A stretch of 64,000 bases of DNA from contig NZ_CP111043.1 of the NCBI RefSeq assembly GCF_026250525.1, positions 3,671,001 to 3,735,000 of the forward strand, written 5' to 3'. Shown piece by piece: positions 18,501 through 26,859 of the stretch; the first letter of the stretch is position 1, and every line of letters begins with the position of its first letter. A program made the translations under genes and the position numbers. This stretch comes from Chondrinema litorale (GTDB lineage: Bacteria > Bacteroidota > Bacteroidia > Cytophagales > Flammeovirgaceae). Below the pieces are notes generated by a model. It was not told where the DNA came from. It saw only the letters and a program-made list of their open reading frames with translations, and searched no databases.

Positions 18501-20011
18501 TTAGTAAAATTACTGTTGATGTTTCAGATGATTCAGGAGCTAGTAAAAGTCAATCGTTTAATGTTCTTGTAGAAGAGGAACAAAAGCCTACGGTGGCTAA
18601 TCTTAGGCTAGATGCAGGGTTAATTGAAGGAGAGTCTACTTATGAAGGTAAATTATTTGAACCTTTATTACCATATTTAACAAAAGGTACAACCTACAGT
18701 ACTCATGCATATTGGATAACTGATGTATTAAATACTGAAAATGATGGCTTATACCAAACAGAATTATGGTGGGAAGCTGATACAACTCTTAACTTTGAAT
18801 TTCCACTAGAACCAGGAGAGTATACTGTTCATTTACATCTTATAGATTTGTATTCAACTAAAGTTGGTGATAAACTAATGGATGTTGTATTACAAAATGA
18901 AAAAATCCTTAATAACTATGATATTGTACTAGAAGCTGGTACAGAAACCGCTGTAATAAAAAGCTTTGATGTTACTTTGGCAACTGGGGATCTTAAAATG
19001 GAGTTTTATGGAGTAATAGGTTTTGATCAAATCTCAGGTATTGAGATTTTACCGAAAGGAGAAGAGCCTCTAAAATTGCTAAATGAAACAGAAGATATAA
19101 ATAACTCACCAGTTATAAATGATATAGATGAACCATTAATCCAAGAAGGAGCAACTATGAATGTGGCAGTAACAGCTACAGATATTGATGGAGATGAAAT
19201 AGTTTTATCAATTGATTCCTTACCTAACTTTGTGTCATTTATTGATGATAGTGGCGGAAAAGGGACAATTTTAGTATCTCCTAGCTATGAGGATGAAGGA
19301 ACATACGAATTAACTGTAGTTGCAAAAGATGATAGAGAAGGAGAGAGCCGATTAGATTTTAAAATACAAGTAGTTGATCTCTCAATGGAATTAAAGATTA
19401 CTTCTTTTACATTGGTAAATGGTGATACAGATGAAGATATTAAAGTCTTAAGTGAGGGAGATACAATTAAATATTCTGAAATTGGTACTAAGAATATTAA
19501 CATTAGAGCAAATGTTGATGAAAGAATAATTGATCGTGTTGATTTTTCTATCAATCAAATAAATACCATAGCGAACACAGTTCCATTTAATGTATTTAAT
19601 GCTGATACTACTTTCAATTACTCAGACATACTTCAAGGCTATGGTACTTTAAATATATTAGAAGCAATACCTTATAAAACTTTAAACAAGACTTCTACTT
19701 ATACAGGCACAAAAAGTGGAATAAGTTTTTATATTGATACAGATTTTCCCGATTTTCAAGTGGATGTTTATCCAAATCCATCAGAGGAGTTATTCAATTT
19801 TTCTGTAAACCAATGGTCTGATAGCGGAATGTATTTTTCTTTGTATGATATTTCGGGCAAAATATTTATCAATGAGGAATTAGATCCATCCCAAAGACAT
19901 AACCTTAAGCTTTATATGCACAACAGCATGTATAAGGCTGGTTTGTATATATTTAAGATATACTCTGCTGATGGTACATTATCTACTATAGAGAAAATTA
20001 CTAAGAAGTAA
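15593..20011 (+). CDS. Secreted alginate-lyase-like protein with duplicated Ig-Ig-malectin block and T9SS sorting domain
   Basis: A 1472-residue paralogue of the upstream lyase-like protein. A long signal peptide ends at CFAQ. The catalytic domain (to about nt 16995) is roughly two-thirds identical by eye to its neighbour, including one stretch of 35 identical residues (16484-16588). The C-terminal half is unrelated to the neighbour's: Ig-like (17008-17250), second beta domain (17255-17545), malectin-like (LRLDAGLI..., 17551-18000), then the same three again (18044-18280, 18290-18580, 18594-19062), a cadherin/dystroglycan-like domain (19100-19380), an unknown segment and a type IX sorting domain (VDVYPNPSEELFN, from about 19755). 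It likely acts at the cell surface or outside on an acidic polysaccharide. Lyase activity is inferred. Confidence 0.72.
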   Translation: MFISLRNILTFKFYLNGVLLVVPLLFLCSLINFCFAQDRLFYTDQEINIWKQRAGLTSGGKLYNSKGDAGTNTPNDWENILSNANRFVSNPLSELWDGNLSKSPYTKGIGMHDAAFVYLLTKETKYLDAVKQLLISQAGVAKTDFSTWEYLGDTKAFHEGDWISRLFYGYMFVRTAMSSSDRDKMDKWFKNAATYYANNVHEDLKLNFPNRLSGDYSVKKNVAQNGDMQNDYAYVNASGIKKNKLSWLSAWYNNRRFSQIRIVGLVGVMYNDANLINHAKTYVTEWLKYSVFPDGTMGEYQRNGNYGNPQNGMIYGSINTQVSIEIADLLARAGDVSLYEYTTSDGLHGTQGGSKNIYLTIQTYYKQIDKKILNYYGSVSETNRLDQISPTGTHWVNDIWFAKANIYYKDDYFKKVYTRTSGGVERFPSSGIGTAGPIRSPWGGSGGVLPGMLFMYGQMEGLVWPYADGKEDQTITFNQISDRFLSDGSFELAATSSSGLTVNFEVISGPAYISGNIINFTGVGEVKVRAYQGGNSSFRSAEATQSFIIKKKIKIGQIEDQILKGGSELTLDVAMSYGGIDESLLQMTVTSEDETLMPNANITVLGSGKNRIMSFKAPTGVEGSVKIIINATDGIADADAQSFNILIGEFTSSTLRLDAGLITGQEVYSDKTFVPMLPYLFEGEAFNSFLSTPIANTDTDKLYQNEIWGNTEVTKYIFPVNQGEYSIHLHFADWHYNNPGDRIMDILLEGEIVLDDFDIIEEVGKSAVVIRSFDKVIKDGSLELEIRNISGYSKISGVEILPVGEEHLAVETPDALNQVIDFESLGSVTIKDSPLELVATSSSGLPVKFQVISGPAVLTGNFLTLTDLGQVTVKAYQAGDESYLPADDVVRTFKVTEKLNLPKISDVIITQNETLGPLNLKLSYSGDINDLKISAESENTEIIPDGNIIIQRSGNNFNLTLTPGKDLTGLSKITVDVSDDSGASKSQSFNVLVEEEQKPTVANLRLDAGLIEGESTYEGKLFEPLLPYLTKGTTYSTHAYWITDVLNTENDGLYQTELWWEADTTLNFEFPLEPGEYTVHLHLIDLYSTKVGDKLMDVVLQNEKILNNYDIVLEAGTETAVIKSFDVTLATGDLKMEFYGVIGFDQISGIEILPKGEEPLKLLNETEDINNSPVINDIDEPLIQEGATMNVAVTATDIDGDEIVLSIDSLPNFVSFIDDSGGKGTILVSPSYEDEGTYELTVVAKDDREGESRLDFKIQVVDLSMELKITSFTLVNGDTDEDIKVLSEGDTIKYSEIGTKNINIRANVDERIIDRVDFSINQINTIANTVPFNVFNADTTFNYSDILQGYGTLNILEAIPYKTLNKTSTYTGTKSGISFYIDTDFPDFQVDVYPNPSEELFNFSVNQWSDSGMYFSLYDISGKIFINEELDPSQRHNLKLYMHNSMYKAGLYIFKIYSADGTLSTIEKITKK

Positions 20012-20085
20012 TTCTTTAAAAAGGCCTTACCTTTTAAATAAAAGGGATTGAAAATCAAGGTTTTAAATGCATTAATGTATAAAAT

Positions 20086-20128
20086 AAAACCCCGCAATTA
20101 GCTAATAAAAGCTTTTTTCGGGGTTTTT
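20086..20128. terminator. Bidirectional-looking terminator after the second lyase-like gene
   Basis: AAAACCCCG (20086-20094) pairs with CGGGGTTTT (20119-20127); the 24-nt loop itself contains the palindrome AAAAGCTTTT. A T run follows. It lies between the lyase gene and the transposase and protects the latter from read-through. A smaller AAAAGG/CCTTTT hairpin lies at 20019-20035. Confidence 0.8.
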
Positions 20129-20138
20129 GATTTGTTAA

Positions 20139-20171
20139 ATTGTAGTGTCTAATCACAATTAACACTACAAT
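20139..20171 (+). promoter_or_regulatory. Hairpin immediately upstream of the transposase start
   Basis: A perfect 10-bp inverted repeat (ATTGTAGTGT, 20139-20148; ACACTACAAT, 20162-20171) with a 13-nt loop ends 2 nt before the transposase ATG at 20174. In a transcript entering from outside it would bury the ribosome-binding region, a mode of translational silencing known for several insertion sequences. That role is inference here. Confidence 0.55.
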
Positions 20172-20173
20172 AT

Positions 20174-21511
20174 ATGAGAGATCAACAGCTTTTCCAACCA
20201 CAAGATTACTTAACTCCAAAATGGTATTTATTTAAGAGTAGTAAATTGGGTAATGTTTATGATAGCATCCCTTGGGAACAACTTTCTGCATGTCTGCCTA
20301 AGAAAAATAAAGGCCCTGGTGCTCCTAGCTGGTTTTCGCCTCAGGGCATGTTTGGCTTAATGTTTCTAAAAGCCTATTTAAACCTGAGTGATGAAAAGCT
20401 CATAGCACGCTTTAATACCGATTGGAGCCTTCAGCTATTTTGCAATAAATTGCTACAGGATCATCAAAAGATTAAGGATAAGGCCATTTTAAGTCGAATC
20501 AGGACGTATATGGCGGACCATACTGATTGGCAACAACTTCAAGAGGTACTACTCCAACACTGGAAAACAGACATGCATAATACGCATGTGCTCTTAATGG
20601 ATGCTACTTGTTATGAGAGTTATATTCGTTTTCCTACCGATGTTAAGCTGCTCTGGGAGAGCTGCCAATGGGTGTTTGAAAAGCAGCTTTACAGATACTG
20701 TAAAATATTAGGAGTAAAACGACCTGGCTCCAAATATATAGATCAAAAGCGCATGCAGATGTCTTATGATCGTAGTCGTAAAAAGACATATAAAGCTGGT
20801 CGCAAGCGTAAAAAGTCATTGATATATCTACTATCCAAAGGATTGGGGCAACTGCAATGCCTACTTAACGAAAATCCACAAATACAGCTTCACTTACATG
20901 AGAGAACATATCTAAAAACTATAAAGAAGATAATCGAGCAACAGCAATTCTTGCAGCAGCATCCAGCTAAAGAATTGAAAAACAGGATTGTATCACTTCC
21001 CAAGGCTTATGTTAGGCCGATAGTGCGAGGTAAAGAAGCTAAAAGGGTTGAGTTCGGAATGAAGGCACACCTGCTTCAGGTGGATGGTATCTGCTTTATC
21101 GATACCATGGAGTTCCGCGCTTTTAATGAAAGTACCAGACTGAAATTAAGTAGTTTAAAACATAGATCGATATTTGGCTCACTTCATCAACTAGGAGCAG
21201 ATCGCATTTACGCCACCAACAAAAACAGGAAGTATTTAACAGAAAAGAAGATATTTACCTGCTTTCCAAAGAAAGGTCCTAAAGTAAACAACCCTGCTGA
21301 AAGCCAACTCAGAAGTCTCATCTCTAGCCAAAGAGCCACGGTGATGGAGGGAAGTTTTGGCGTGCATAAAACAGCTTATGGCCTCAATAAGATCAAGGTT
21401 AAAGGAGAAAAACGAGAAATGATACACGTTTTTTTCGCAGTTATGATGGCCAATGCCGTTAAGATCAGCAAAAGGAAATCAGAACAAGCCCCTCTACTTC
21501 AGGCCGCCTAA
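20174..21511 (+). CDS. IS5-type DDE transposase
   Basis: A complete 445-residue transposase. The N-terminal region (SWFSPQGMFGLMFLKAYLNLSDEKL) matches the DUF772 helical domain. The DDE catalytic triad can be followed: Asp in LLMDATCYES, Asp in LGADRIYATNKNRKYL, and Glu in VMEGSFGVHKTAYGLNKIK. This pattern is typical of IS5/IS1182-like transposases common in Bacteroidota; the exact family is uncertain. Codon use is richer in G+C than in the neighbouring lyase genes, consistent with recent arrival. No frameshift or stop is seen, so the enzyme may be active. I could not identify terminal inverted repeats or target duplications, so the element boundaries are not given. Confidence 0.85.
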   Translation: MRDQQLFQPQDYLTPKWYLFKSSKLGNVYDSIPWEQLSACLPKKNKGPGAPSWFSPQGMFGLMFLKAYLNLSDEKLIARFNTDWSLQLFCNKLLQDHQKIKDKAILSRIRTYMADHTDWQQLQEVLLQHWKTDMHNTHVLLMDATCYESYIRFPTDVKLLWESCQWVFEKQLYRYCKILGVKRPGSKYIDQKRMQMSYDRSRKKTYKAGRKRKKSLIYLLSKGLGQLQCLLNENPQIQLHLHERTYLKTIKKIIEQQQFLQQHPAKELKNRIVSLPKAYVRPIVRGKEAKRVEFGMKAHLLQVDGICFIDTMEFRAFNESTRLKLSSLKHRSIFGSLHQLGADRIYATNKNRKYLTEKKIFTCFPKKGPKVNNPAESQLRSLISSQRATVMEGSFGVHKTAYGLNKIKVKGEKREMIHVFFAVMMANAVKISKRKSEQAPLLQAA

Positions 21512-21732
21512 ACCTAAAGCTGAAAAGCCTATGGGATGAGTGTGTCTATACTATCCAAAAGCAATATTTTCCAGTTTTATCAATAGGATTACTCACAGTA
21601 TTGTACTTTTTAAATAGTCCAAAACAGCAGGTACCAAGATTTGAAACAAAAAAAAGCTGAACTTTATCTATCCAACTCTTATTTTTTATTGGTCTTAATC
21701 AATTTTCAAGGAGGCCCTAAAAATAGGGCAAT
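21512..21732. other. Non-coding region downstream of the transposase
   Basis: About 220 bp without a supportable gene, probably containing the right end of the insertion sequence. A small hairpin GCCCTA/TAGGGC occurs at 21714-21729. No terminal repeat matching the left side was found by eye. Confidence 0.4.
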
Positions 21733-21768
21733 AAAAAAGCGCTTTCCATTACAGAAAGCGCTTTTTTT
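21733..21768. terminator. Strong bidirectional terminator
   Basis: AAAAAAGCGCTTTC (21733-21746) pairs perfectly with GAAAGCGCTTTTTT (21754-21767) over a 7-nt loop, with A and T runs at both ends so it can stop transcription in both directions. It serves the convergent transposase side and the DUF349 gene on the - strand. Confidence 0.9.
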
Positions 21769-21784
21769 ATCTTAAAGAGTCTAA

Positions 21785-23821
21785 TTAAGTGATTTTAGAA
21801 ATAATTCTTAATTGTGCTCTTAGGTCATCTAGTTTTTTATTTGCCTGATCTATTTTAGTGCTGAATTCTTTTTTAAGCTTATCAGCAGTTTTAGAGTTAG
21901 CAAAGAAAGAAAGGTTGTTTTCCCATAATGCAATATCATTTTCAAGAGCATCAATTTTCTTTCTAATCGCTTGCTCCTGACGTCTCATTTTAGAGCCGAG
22001 TTGTGGAGCTTTCTCATAGAAATCCATATGAGCCTGAAGCTTAATCTTCTCTTTCTTGTCCTCATCCTCTTCAGGATAATTCTCATAGAACAATTCAAAA
22101 GCTGCGATAAAGTCTTCTAGAATATTATTAATATCTCTTTTAGGAACAAAACCAATAGCTAGATACTCATCAACTAATTTGTTTAGCTGTTCTGTATCAT
22201 CCGAATTAGCTTCGGCAAGGTCTGTAATCTTCTTGCAGACATCTTGTTTAGCTTTAAGGTTTTCTTTAAACTCTTTATCTTGGCTGCTTCTTTTGTTTCT
22301 TTTTCTTTCAAAGAAATGATCACAAGCAGCTTTAAATCTTTTGTAAACAGATTCTCTTTGGGCTTCTGGTACTGGACCAAGTTCTTTCCACTTCTTTTGA
22401 AGTGATTTTAAAGAATCTGCGGCTGAGTTCCACTCTGTACTTTCTTGTAGTTCTTCAGCTTGTACACAAAGTTCTTCTTTAAGTTTGAGGTTTTCTTTTC
22501 TTTGTTCTTCAAGACGTTCGAAGAATTTGCCTTTATTATTAAAGAAGGTTTTAAAATTACCCCAGAACTGTTTATTTATATTTTTAGCAACTTCTCTTGG
22601 AAGAGGACCAATTGCTTCCCATTTTTTCTGAACTTCAAGCAACTCTTTTGTTTTTTCGTTCCATTCCTTTATGCGGTCTGAATCGAAATTTGTATATGGT
22701 TCAACAGCAAGACATAATTCTTGCTTTGCCTTCATATTTTCGTTTAGTTGTTTTTTATATCCTTCTGCGAATTCTCTTTTCTTATCATAAAGTGCGTCAG
22801 ATGCGCCTTTGAATCTTTCCCAAACTTCGTCAGATTTTTCTTTTGGAATAGGGCCTATAGACTTATACTCATCATGCAAATGCTTAAGCAGTTTAATAGC
22901 TTCATTTATGTTTTCTTGAGAAGCTAAGTCTTCTGCTTTTTCGCAAAGTTCTAGTTTTGCATCTAGGTTTTTCTTACGATCAATTTCTTTTAATTCGTAC
23001 TCTATACTCTTATGATCGTAATATAAATCTAATAGGGCATTATATGTATTATAAAGGTTTTCGGCTTCTGGTTGAGGTACCGCGCCAATTTCCTTCCATT
23101 TTTTCTGTAATGATTTAATTTTTGCCAGACCACCTTTTTGATCAGGAGTGTTGGTAATATCTTTTATTTCCTGAATAATGGCTTTTTTGGCTTCGAGGTT
23201 TTTCTCTCTATCTTTTCTTATAGACTCATACTTCTCTTTTCTTCTAATATTATGTTGTTTGAAGTTATGGAAGAATGTGTCTATTTCTTTACTACGCTTA
23301 TATTCAAAACCTTCTTCAGAACCGTTATTTTGTTCTCTATAAGCAAGAATGGCTTCAGATTTTTCAGAGTCGTAGAAGTGGTTTACTTCTTCACGAAGCT
23401 TGCGCATCGTTCTGTCTGCCTTCTTAATGTTGTCTTCATTAAGTAGGTCACTACTTAATTTGAGTATTTGATCCAGCGTGAGTACTGAAAAGTCCTCTTC
23501 TTCATGATCTTCATCATCATGATCTTCGTCTTCTTCTATATCAGTACCATCGTCTTCACTATCATCAGAATCGTCCGATTCTTCTGTAGTTTCTGCTTCT
23601 GCAGCAGGCTGGGTTTCACTAGTAACTTCCTCTTTAACCGATTCAGTTTCGCTTTCAGCAGACACTTCTTCTTTAACTTCAGTTTCTTCTGCAATTGTTT
23701 CAGTTGAAACTTCCTGTTTTTCTTCAGTATCTGTTTTCTCGTTTTTTTCCAGGTTTACCAGTTCTTCTGACTTCTCAGTGTTTTCTGTACCTTCCTTTTG
23801 AGGATCCTTATCTTCGTTCAT
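21785..23821 (-). CDS. DUF349 repeat protein with acidic N-terminus
   Basis: A 678-residue cytoplasmic protein. The first ~110 residues are extremely acidic and Ser/Thr-rich (long Glu/Asp runs) and probably disordered. The rest is helical and contains five copies of the DUF349 unit, each marked by a W/Y-K-x-I/L-G-P-V/I-P motif (such as WKEIGAVPQ, YKSIGPIPK, WEAIGPLPR, WKELGPVPE, YLAIGFVPK). A coiled coil ends the protein. The ATG at 23821 is chosen over a GTG at 23842 because the GTG falls inside a consensus -7 promoter box. Function of DUF349 proteins in this phylum is unknown. Confidence 0.85.
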   Translation of the reverse strand: MNEDKDPQKEGTENTEKSEELVNLEKNEKTDTEEKQEVSTETIAEETEVKEEVSAESETESVKEEVTSETQPAAEAETTEESDDSDDSEDDGTDIEEDEDHDDEDHEEEDFSVLTLDQILKLSSDLLNEDNIKKADRTMRKLREEVNHFYDSEKSEAILAYREQNNGSEEGFEYKRSKEIDTFFHNFKQHNIRRKEKYESIRKDREKNLEAKKAIIQEIKDITNTPDQKGGLAKIKSLQKKWKEIGAVPQPEAENLYNTYNALLDLYYDHKSIEYELKEIDRKKNLDAKLELCEKAEDLASQENINEAIKLLKHLHDEYKSIGPIPKEKSDEVWERFKGASDALYDKKREFAEGYKKQLNENMKAKQELCLAVEPYTNFDSDRIKEWNEKTKELLEVQKKWEAIGPLPREVAKNINKQFWGNFKTFFNNKGKFFERLEEQRKENLKLKEELCVQAEELQESTEWNSAADSLKSLQKKWKELGPVPEAQRESVYKRFKAACDHFFERKRNKRSSQDKEFKENLKAKQDVCKKITDLAEANSDDTEQLNKLVDEYLAIGFVPKRDINNILEDFIAAFELFYENYPEEDEDKKEKIKLQAHMDFYEKAPQLGSKMRRQEQAIRKKIDALENDIALWENNLSFFANSKTADKLKKEFSTKIDQANKKLDDLRAQLRIISKIT

Positions 23822-23840
23822 AATGGTGTGTTTTTGCAGC

Positions 23841-23849
23841 ACAAAGCTA
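23841..23849 (-). promoter_or_regulatory. Bacteroidota-type -7 promoter element of the DUF349 gene
   Basis: On the - strand this reads TAGCTTTGT, an exact match to the TAnnTTTGY -7 consensus of the phylum's primary sigma factor, 20 nt upstream of the chosen ATG. It lies between the YqgE stop and the DUF349 start. No clear -33 element was seen. Confidence 0.5.
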
Positions 23850-23860
23850 ACAAAATGTTA

Positions 23861-24436
23861 TTAATTTAATCGGGGGTCAGTTGGATAATTTGAAAGAACC
23901 TGATATTTTTTACCCATTGACCTTAATATATTTTTCCATAATTCTTCAGGCTCTACCTCAAACAGCATTTGGAGATTAGTTTTTGCAATTACCCAAGAAT
24001 CTTGTTTTAATTCGCTGTGTAATTGCTCGCTACCCCAACCGCTGTAACCAATAAAAAAACGACATGTGCCAGGATGTACTTTCCCTTCTGCATGCAATGC
24101 TTTTAATTGATCGTAATTACCGCTCCAGTAAACTCCATCTCTTAATGCAATGCTATCTTCAAGAAAATCGAATTTATGTATAAAGTGCAAAGTATTTTGC
24201 TCAACAGGGCCACCAAAGTATATATTATTGCCAGTAAGAAAAATTTCGTTACTTTCTTCTATACTTACCATAGCAGGTCTGTTAAATACTAAGCCAAACG
24301 AACCTTCTTCTTGATGCTCGCACATAAGAACAACTGATCTTTTAAAATTAGGATCTGCAAGAAAAGGCTCGGCTAAAAGGATGTCTCCCTTTTGCACTTC
24401 AAAGTTTTCGTTCAAATTTCCATTGAAGGTAAACAT
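23861..24436 (-). CDS. YqgE/AlgH family protein
   Basis: A 191-residue protein with the family hallmarks: GDILLAEPFLADPNFKRSVVLMCEHQ near the N-terminus, GSFGLVFNRP, a YFGGPVE motif and a C-terminal FIGYSGWGSEQLHSE segment. Length and motif order are normal for the DUF179 family (usually about 180-190 residues). Its biochemical role is unknown; the AlgH name comes from an alginate regulation phenotype in Pseudomonas and should not be over-read. It sits just upstream of the DUF349 gene. Confidence 0.92.
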   Translation of the reverse strand: MFTFNGNLNENFEVQKGDILLAEPFLADPNFKRSVVLMCEHQEEGSFGLVFNRPAMVSIEESNEIFLTGNNIYFGGPVEQNTLHFIHKFDFLEDSIALRDGVYWSGNYDQLKALHAEGKVHPGTCRFFIGYSGWGSEQLHSELKQDSWVIAKTNLQMLFEVEPEELWKNILRSMGKKYQVLSNYPTDPRLN

Positions 24437-24735
24437 ATTTCAAAGCATTAGTTGATTACTGCTTATTTATAATATTTATATCTTCTGAAATTATAAATAC
24501 CAGACTCAATAGAATATAGCTATAATGCATAAGGCATTTACAATTAGTTATAGAAATACTTTTAACAAAGTACCTCTTTATTCACTTTAAGATAAATTTA
24601 TTTTAATGTCTCAGTTATGAAGTTTAAGGATTTATAGCAAATCAAATTTGCTAATACTTATGTTTTAGTAAGACCAGCTTGTTTTTTCTTAGATAAAACT
24701 GGCGATGCCCAAACTTTGTAAAATCTTTACTTTTA
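24437..24735. other. Intergenic region between ppk1 and yqgE
   Basis: About 300 bp of AT-rich DNA without a gene. It contains a perfect 8-bp hairpin TAGCAAAT/ATTTGCTA with a CAA loop (24635-24653), which lacks a T run in either direction. It must include the yqgE promoter, but no consensus -7 box was found. Confidence 0.4.
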
Positions 24736-26859
24736 TCAAAATAATGTCACATCTTTTATAGCATCTTCTGACAATTTATAAAACTCTTTATGAGCATCAA
24801 ACGGTTTTTCATTATTTATTTCAGGTTTTATATATGTTCCGTCTTCTTGCATTATATAAGTATTTACATTGTCTCTAAGGCTGTAATCTAGAATTGTCAT
24901 GGTCTCTTTTTTGCATTTTTCATCAACAAAAAGGAATAGAGATTCGATTCTTCTATCGAAACTTCTTACCATGGCATCTGCACTACCACCATACACTTTA
25001 GGATCGCCATTGTTATGGAAATAGAAAATGCGAGAGTGTTCGAGGTAGTTACCTACAATAGATTTAACTTCAATATTCTCACTTAATCCTTTTCTACTCG
25101 GACGTAAACAGCAGATACCTCTTACAATTAATTTTATTGGCACTCCTGCTTGAGATGCTTTATAAAGTGCATCAATAAATTTATCGTCTTGTAGTGAATT
25201 AACCTTTACAATGATACCACTCGGTAAACCTGCTTTTGCATTTTTTGCTTCCTGTCTAATAAGCGAGATCAGGTCTGTTCTCATGCTGATAGGAGCAGTG
25301 AGTAGGTAATCGTATTTTTGTGGATTAGAGTGTCCGGTAATTGCATTAAAGAATTCAGATACATCGTGAGCATAAATCTCTTTGGTGGTTATAAAACCAA
25401 TATCAGTATAAAGTCTTGATGTATCCTCGTTGTAATTACCACTAGACATATGGACATATCTGGTAACTTTATCGCCTTCTTTTCTTACGATAAGTAACAT
25501 TTTGGTATGAGTTTTTAAATAACCTATACCATGAATTACAAAGCAACCTGCGTCCTGTAATCTTTTAGCTTCTCTTATATTATTTTCTTCGTCAAAGCGG
25601 GCTTTAATTTCGAATAGTACAGAAACGTGCTTTCCATTTTCGGCAGCTTTATAAAGTGCATTTGTGATGCGAGAATCTTTAGCGACTCTATATATAGTGA
25701 TTTTTATCGCCAGTACATTCGGGTCTTCTGCAGCAGCCTCTATTAGTTTAAGAAGAGGTTCAATGCTATTATATGGATGATGAAGCAGAACATCTCTTTC
25801 TTTAAATATATTAAAGATGTTATCTTCTGTATCATCAAAGCGCAATGTAATAGGAGTTACAGGCTTTTTGCTCGAAGGCATGTGGTATTTAAATGCACTA
25901 TGATTTACAATTTGCCATATGCAAGTAAAATCAATAAGGGCTGGTACTTCAAATACATTATAACCATCAATATCCCACTTAGAACTGAGATATTGCATCA
26001 TCCACTTATTTGCATTTGGCTCAACTTCTAATCTTACAACCCTTCCAGTTTTTCTAGTTTTAAGCTTTCTTTTTATCTCGTCGATAAAATCTGTTTCAAG
26101 ATCTTCACTTTCTTCTAGTGTATAATCACCATTCCGCGTAATTCTAAGGAGGTTAACAGAAGTGATACTTACATTTCTGAAAAGCTTATCGATATTAGCC
26201 TTAATTATAGATTCTATTGGGACAAACACCATTTCATCTTCTCTAAAGATTTCGTAAAACCTTGGCAGATTTTGAGGTATTTGTACAAAAGATAGCTTAT
26301 TATTTTCTTTTCCATCTTCTATCTCTTTGGTTACTACTCCAAAGCATAAAAGCTTGTTCATTAGCATAGGAAAGGTATGGTATGCATCAGAAACCATTGG
26401 AGTAAGCATCGGGAATACAGTTTTTAGAAAGTATTCATTAGCCGAAGTTCTTTCGTTTTCTGTTAAGTCTTCTATATTAGAGATAGAGAAATTGTTCTCA
26501 GGAAATTTTGGAGCAATATCACTTAAGTAAAAACTATACTGGTCTTGTACCAACTCTTGTAATTGTTCTAGCAAAGTAGCTCTAAATGGATCTTCTCTTA
26601 AGCCCGAATAATCGAGCCTTTGTTTATCATAGTCTATATAATTATATAAACTGCCCACACGAACCATAAAAAACTCATCAAGGTTTGATGCTGTAATGGC
26701 AATAAATTTTAACTGCTCAAGTACATTCCTTTTTTTGTTTTTTGCTTGATCTAATACTCTATGGTTGAATTGGAGCCAGCTTAAATCCCTACTTATATAT
26801 ACACTTTTTTGTATAAGTGCATCAACGCGATCCTTATAAACTGAAGGGTTGGTAGTCAT
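24736..26859 (-). CDS. ppk1: Polyphosphate kinase 1
   Basis: A 707-residue polyphosphate kinase, which reversibly makes long-chain polyphosphate from ATP. The N-terminal domain begins YISRDLSWLQFNHRVLDQA, and FIAITASNLDEFFMVRVG follows. The phospholipase-D-like C-terminal domains carry the active-site histidine region KTHTKMLLIVRKEG and the VYGGSADAMVRSFDRRIE signature. Length is standard. The ATG at 26859 is preferred to a TTG at 26883 that would add eight residues before the conserved start. It stands alone between two long non-coding regions. Confidence 0.94.
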   Translation of the reverse strand: MTTNPSVYKDRVDALIQKSVYISRDLSWLQFNHRVLDQAKNKKRNVLEQLKFIAITASNLDEFFMVRVGSLYNYIDYDKQRLDYSGLREDPFRATLLEQLQELVQDQYSFYLSDIAPKFPENNFSISNIEDLTENERTSANEYFLKTVFPMLTPMVSDAYHTFPMLMNKLLCFGVVTKEIEDGKENNKLSFVQIPQNLPRFYEIFREDEMVFVPIESIIKANIDKLFRNVSITSVNLLRITRNGDYTLEESEDLETDFIDEIKRKLKTRKTGRVVRLEVEPNANKWMMQYLSSKWDIDGYNVFEVPALIDFTCIWQIVNHSAFKYHMPSSKKPVTPITLRFDDTEDNIFNIFKERDVLLHHPYNSIEPLLKLIEAAAEDPNVLAIKITIYRVAKDSRITNALYKAAENGKHVSVLFEIKARFDEENNIREAKRLQDAGCFVIHGIGYLKTHTKMLLIVRKEGDKVTRYVHMSSGNYNEDTSRLYTDIGFITTKEIYAHDVSEFFNAITGHSNPQKYDYLLTAPISMRTDLISLIRQEAKNAKAGLPSGIIVKVNSLQDDKFIDALYKASQAGVPIKLIVRGICCLRPSRKGLSENIEVKSIVGNYLEHSRIFYFHNNGDPKVYGGSADAMVRSFDRRIESLFLFVDEKCKKETMTILDYSLRDNVNTYIMQEDGTYIKPEINNEKPFDAHKEFYKLSEDAIKDVTLF

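Noticed and set aside
20086..21732. Terminal inverted repeats of the insertion sequence
   Set aside because: Comparing the left flank with the reverse complement of the right flank by eye gave no repeat longer than a few bases, so ends are not stated.
23138..23446. Phe-rich + strand frame inside the DUF349 gene
   Set aside because: It is the complement of Glu/Lys-rich coding sequence and has no homology, start context or separate signals.
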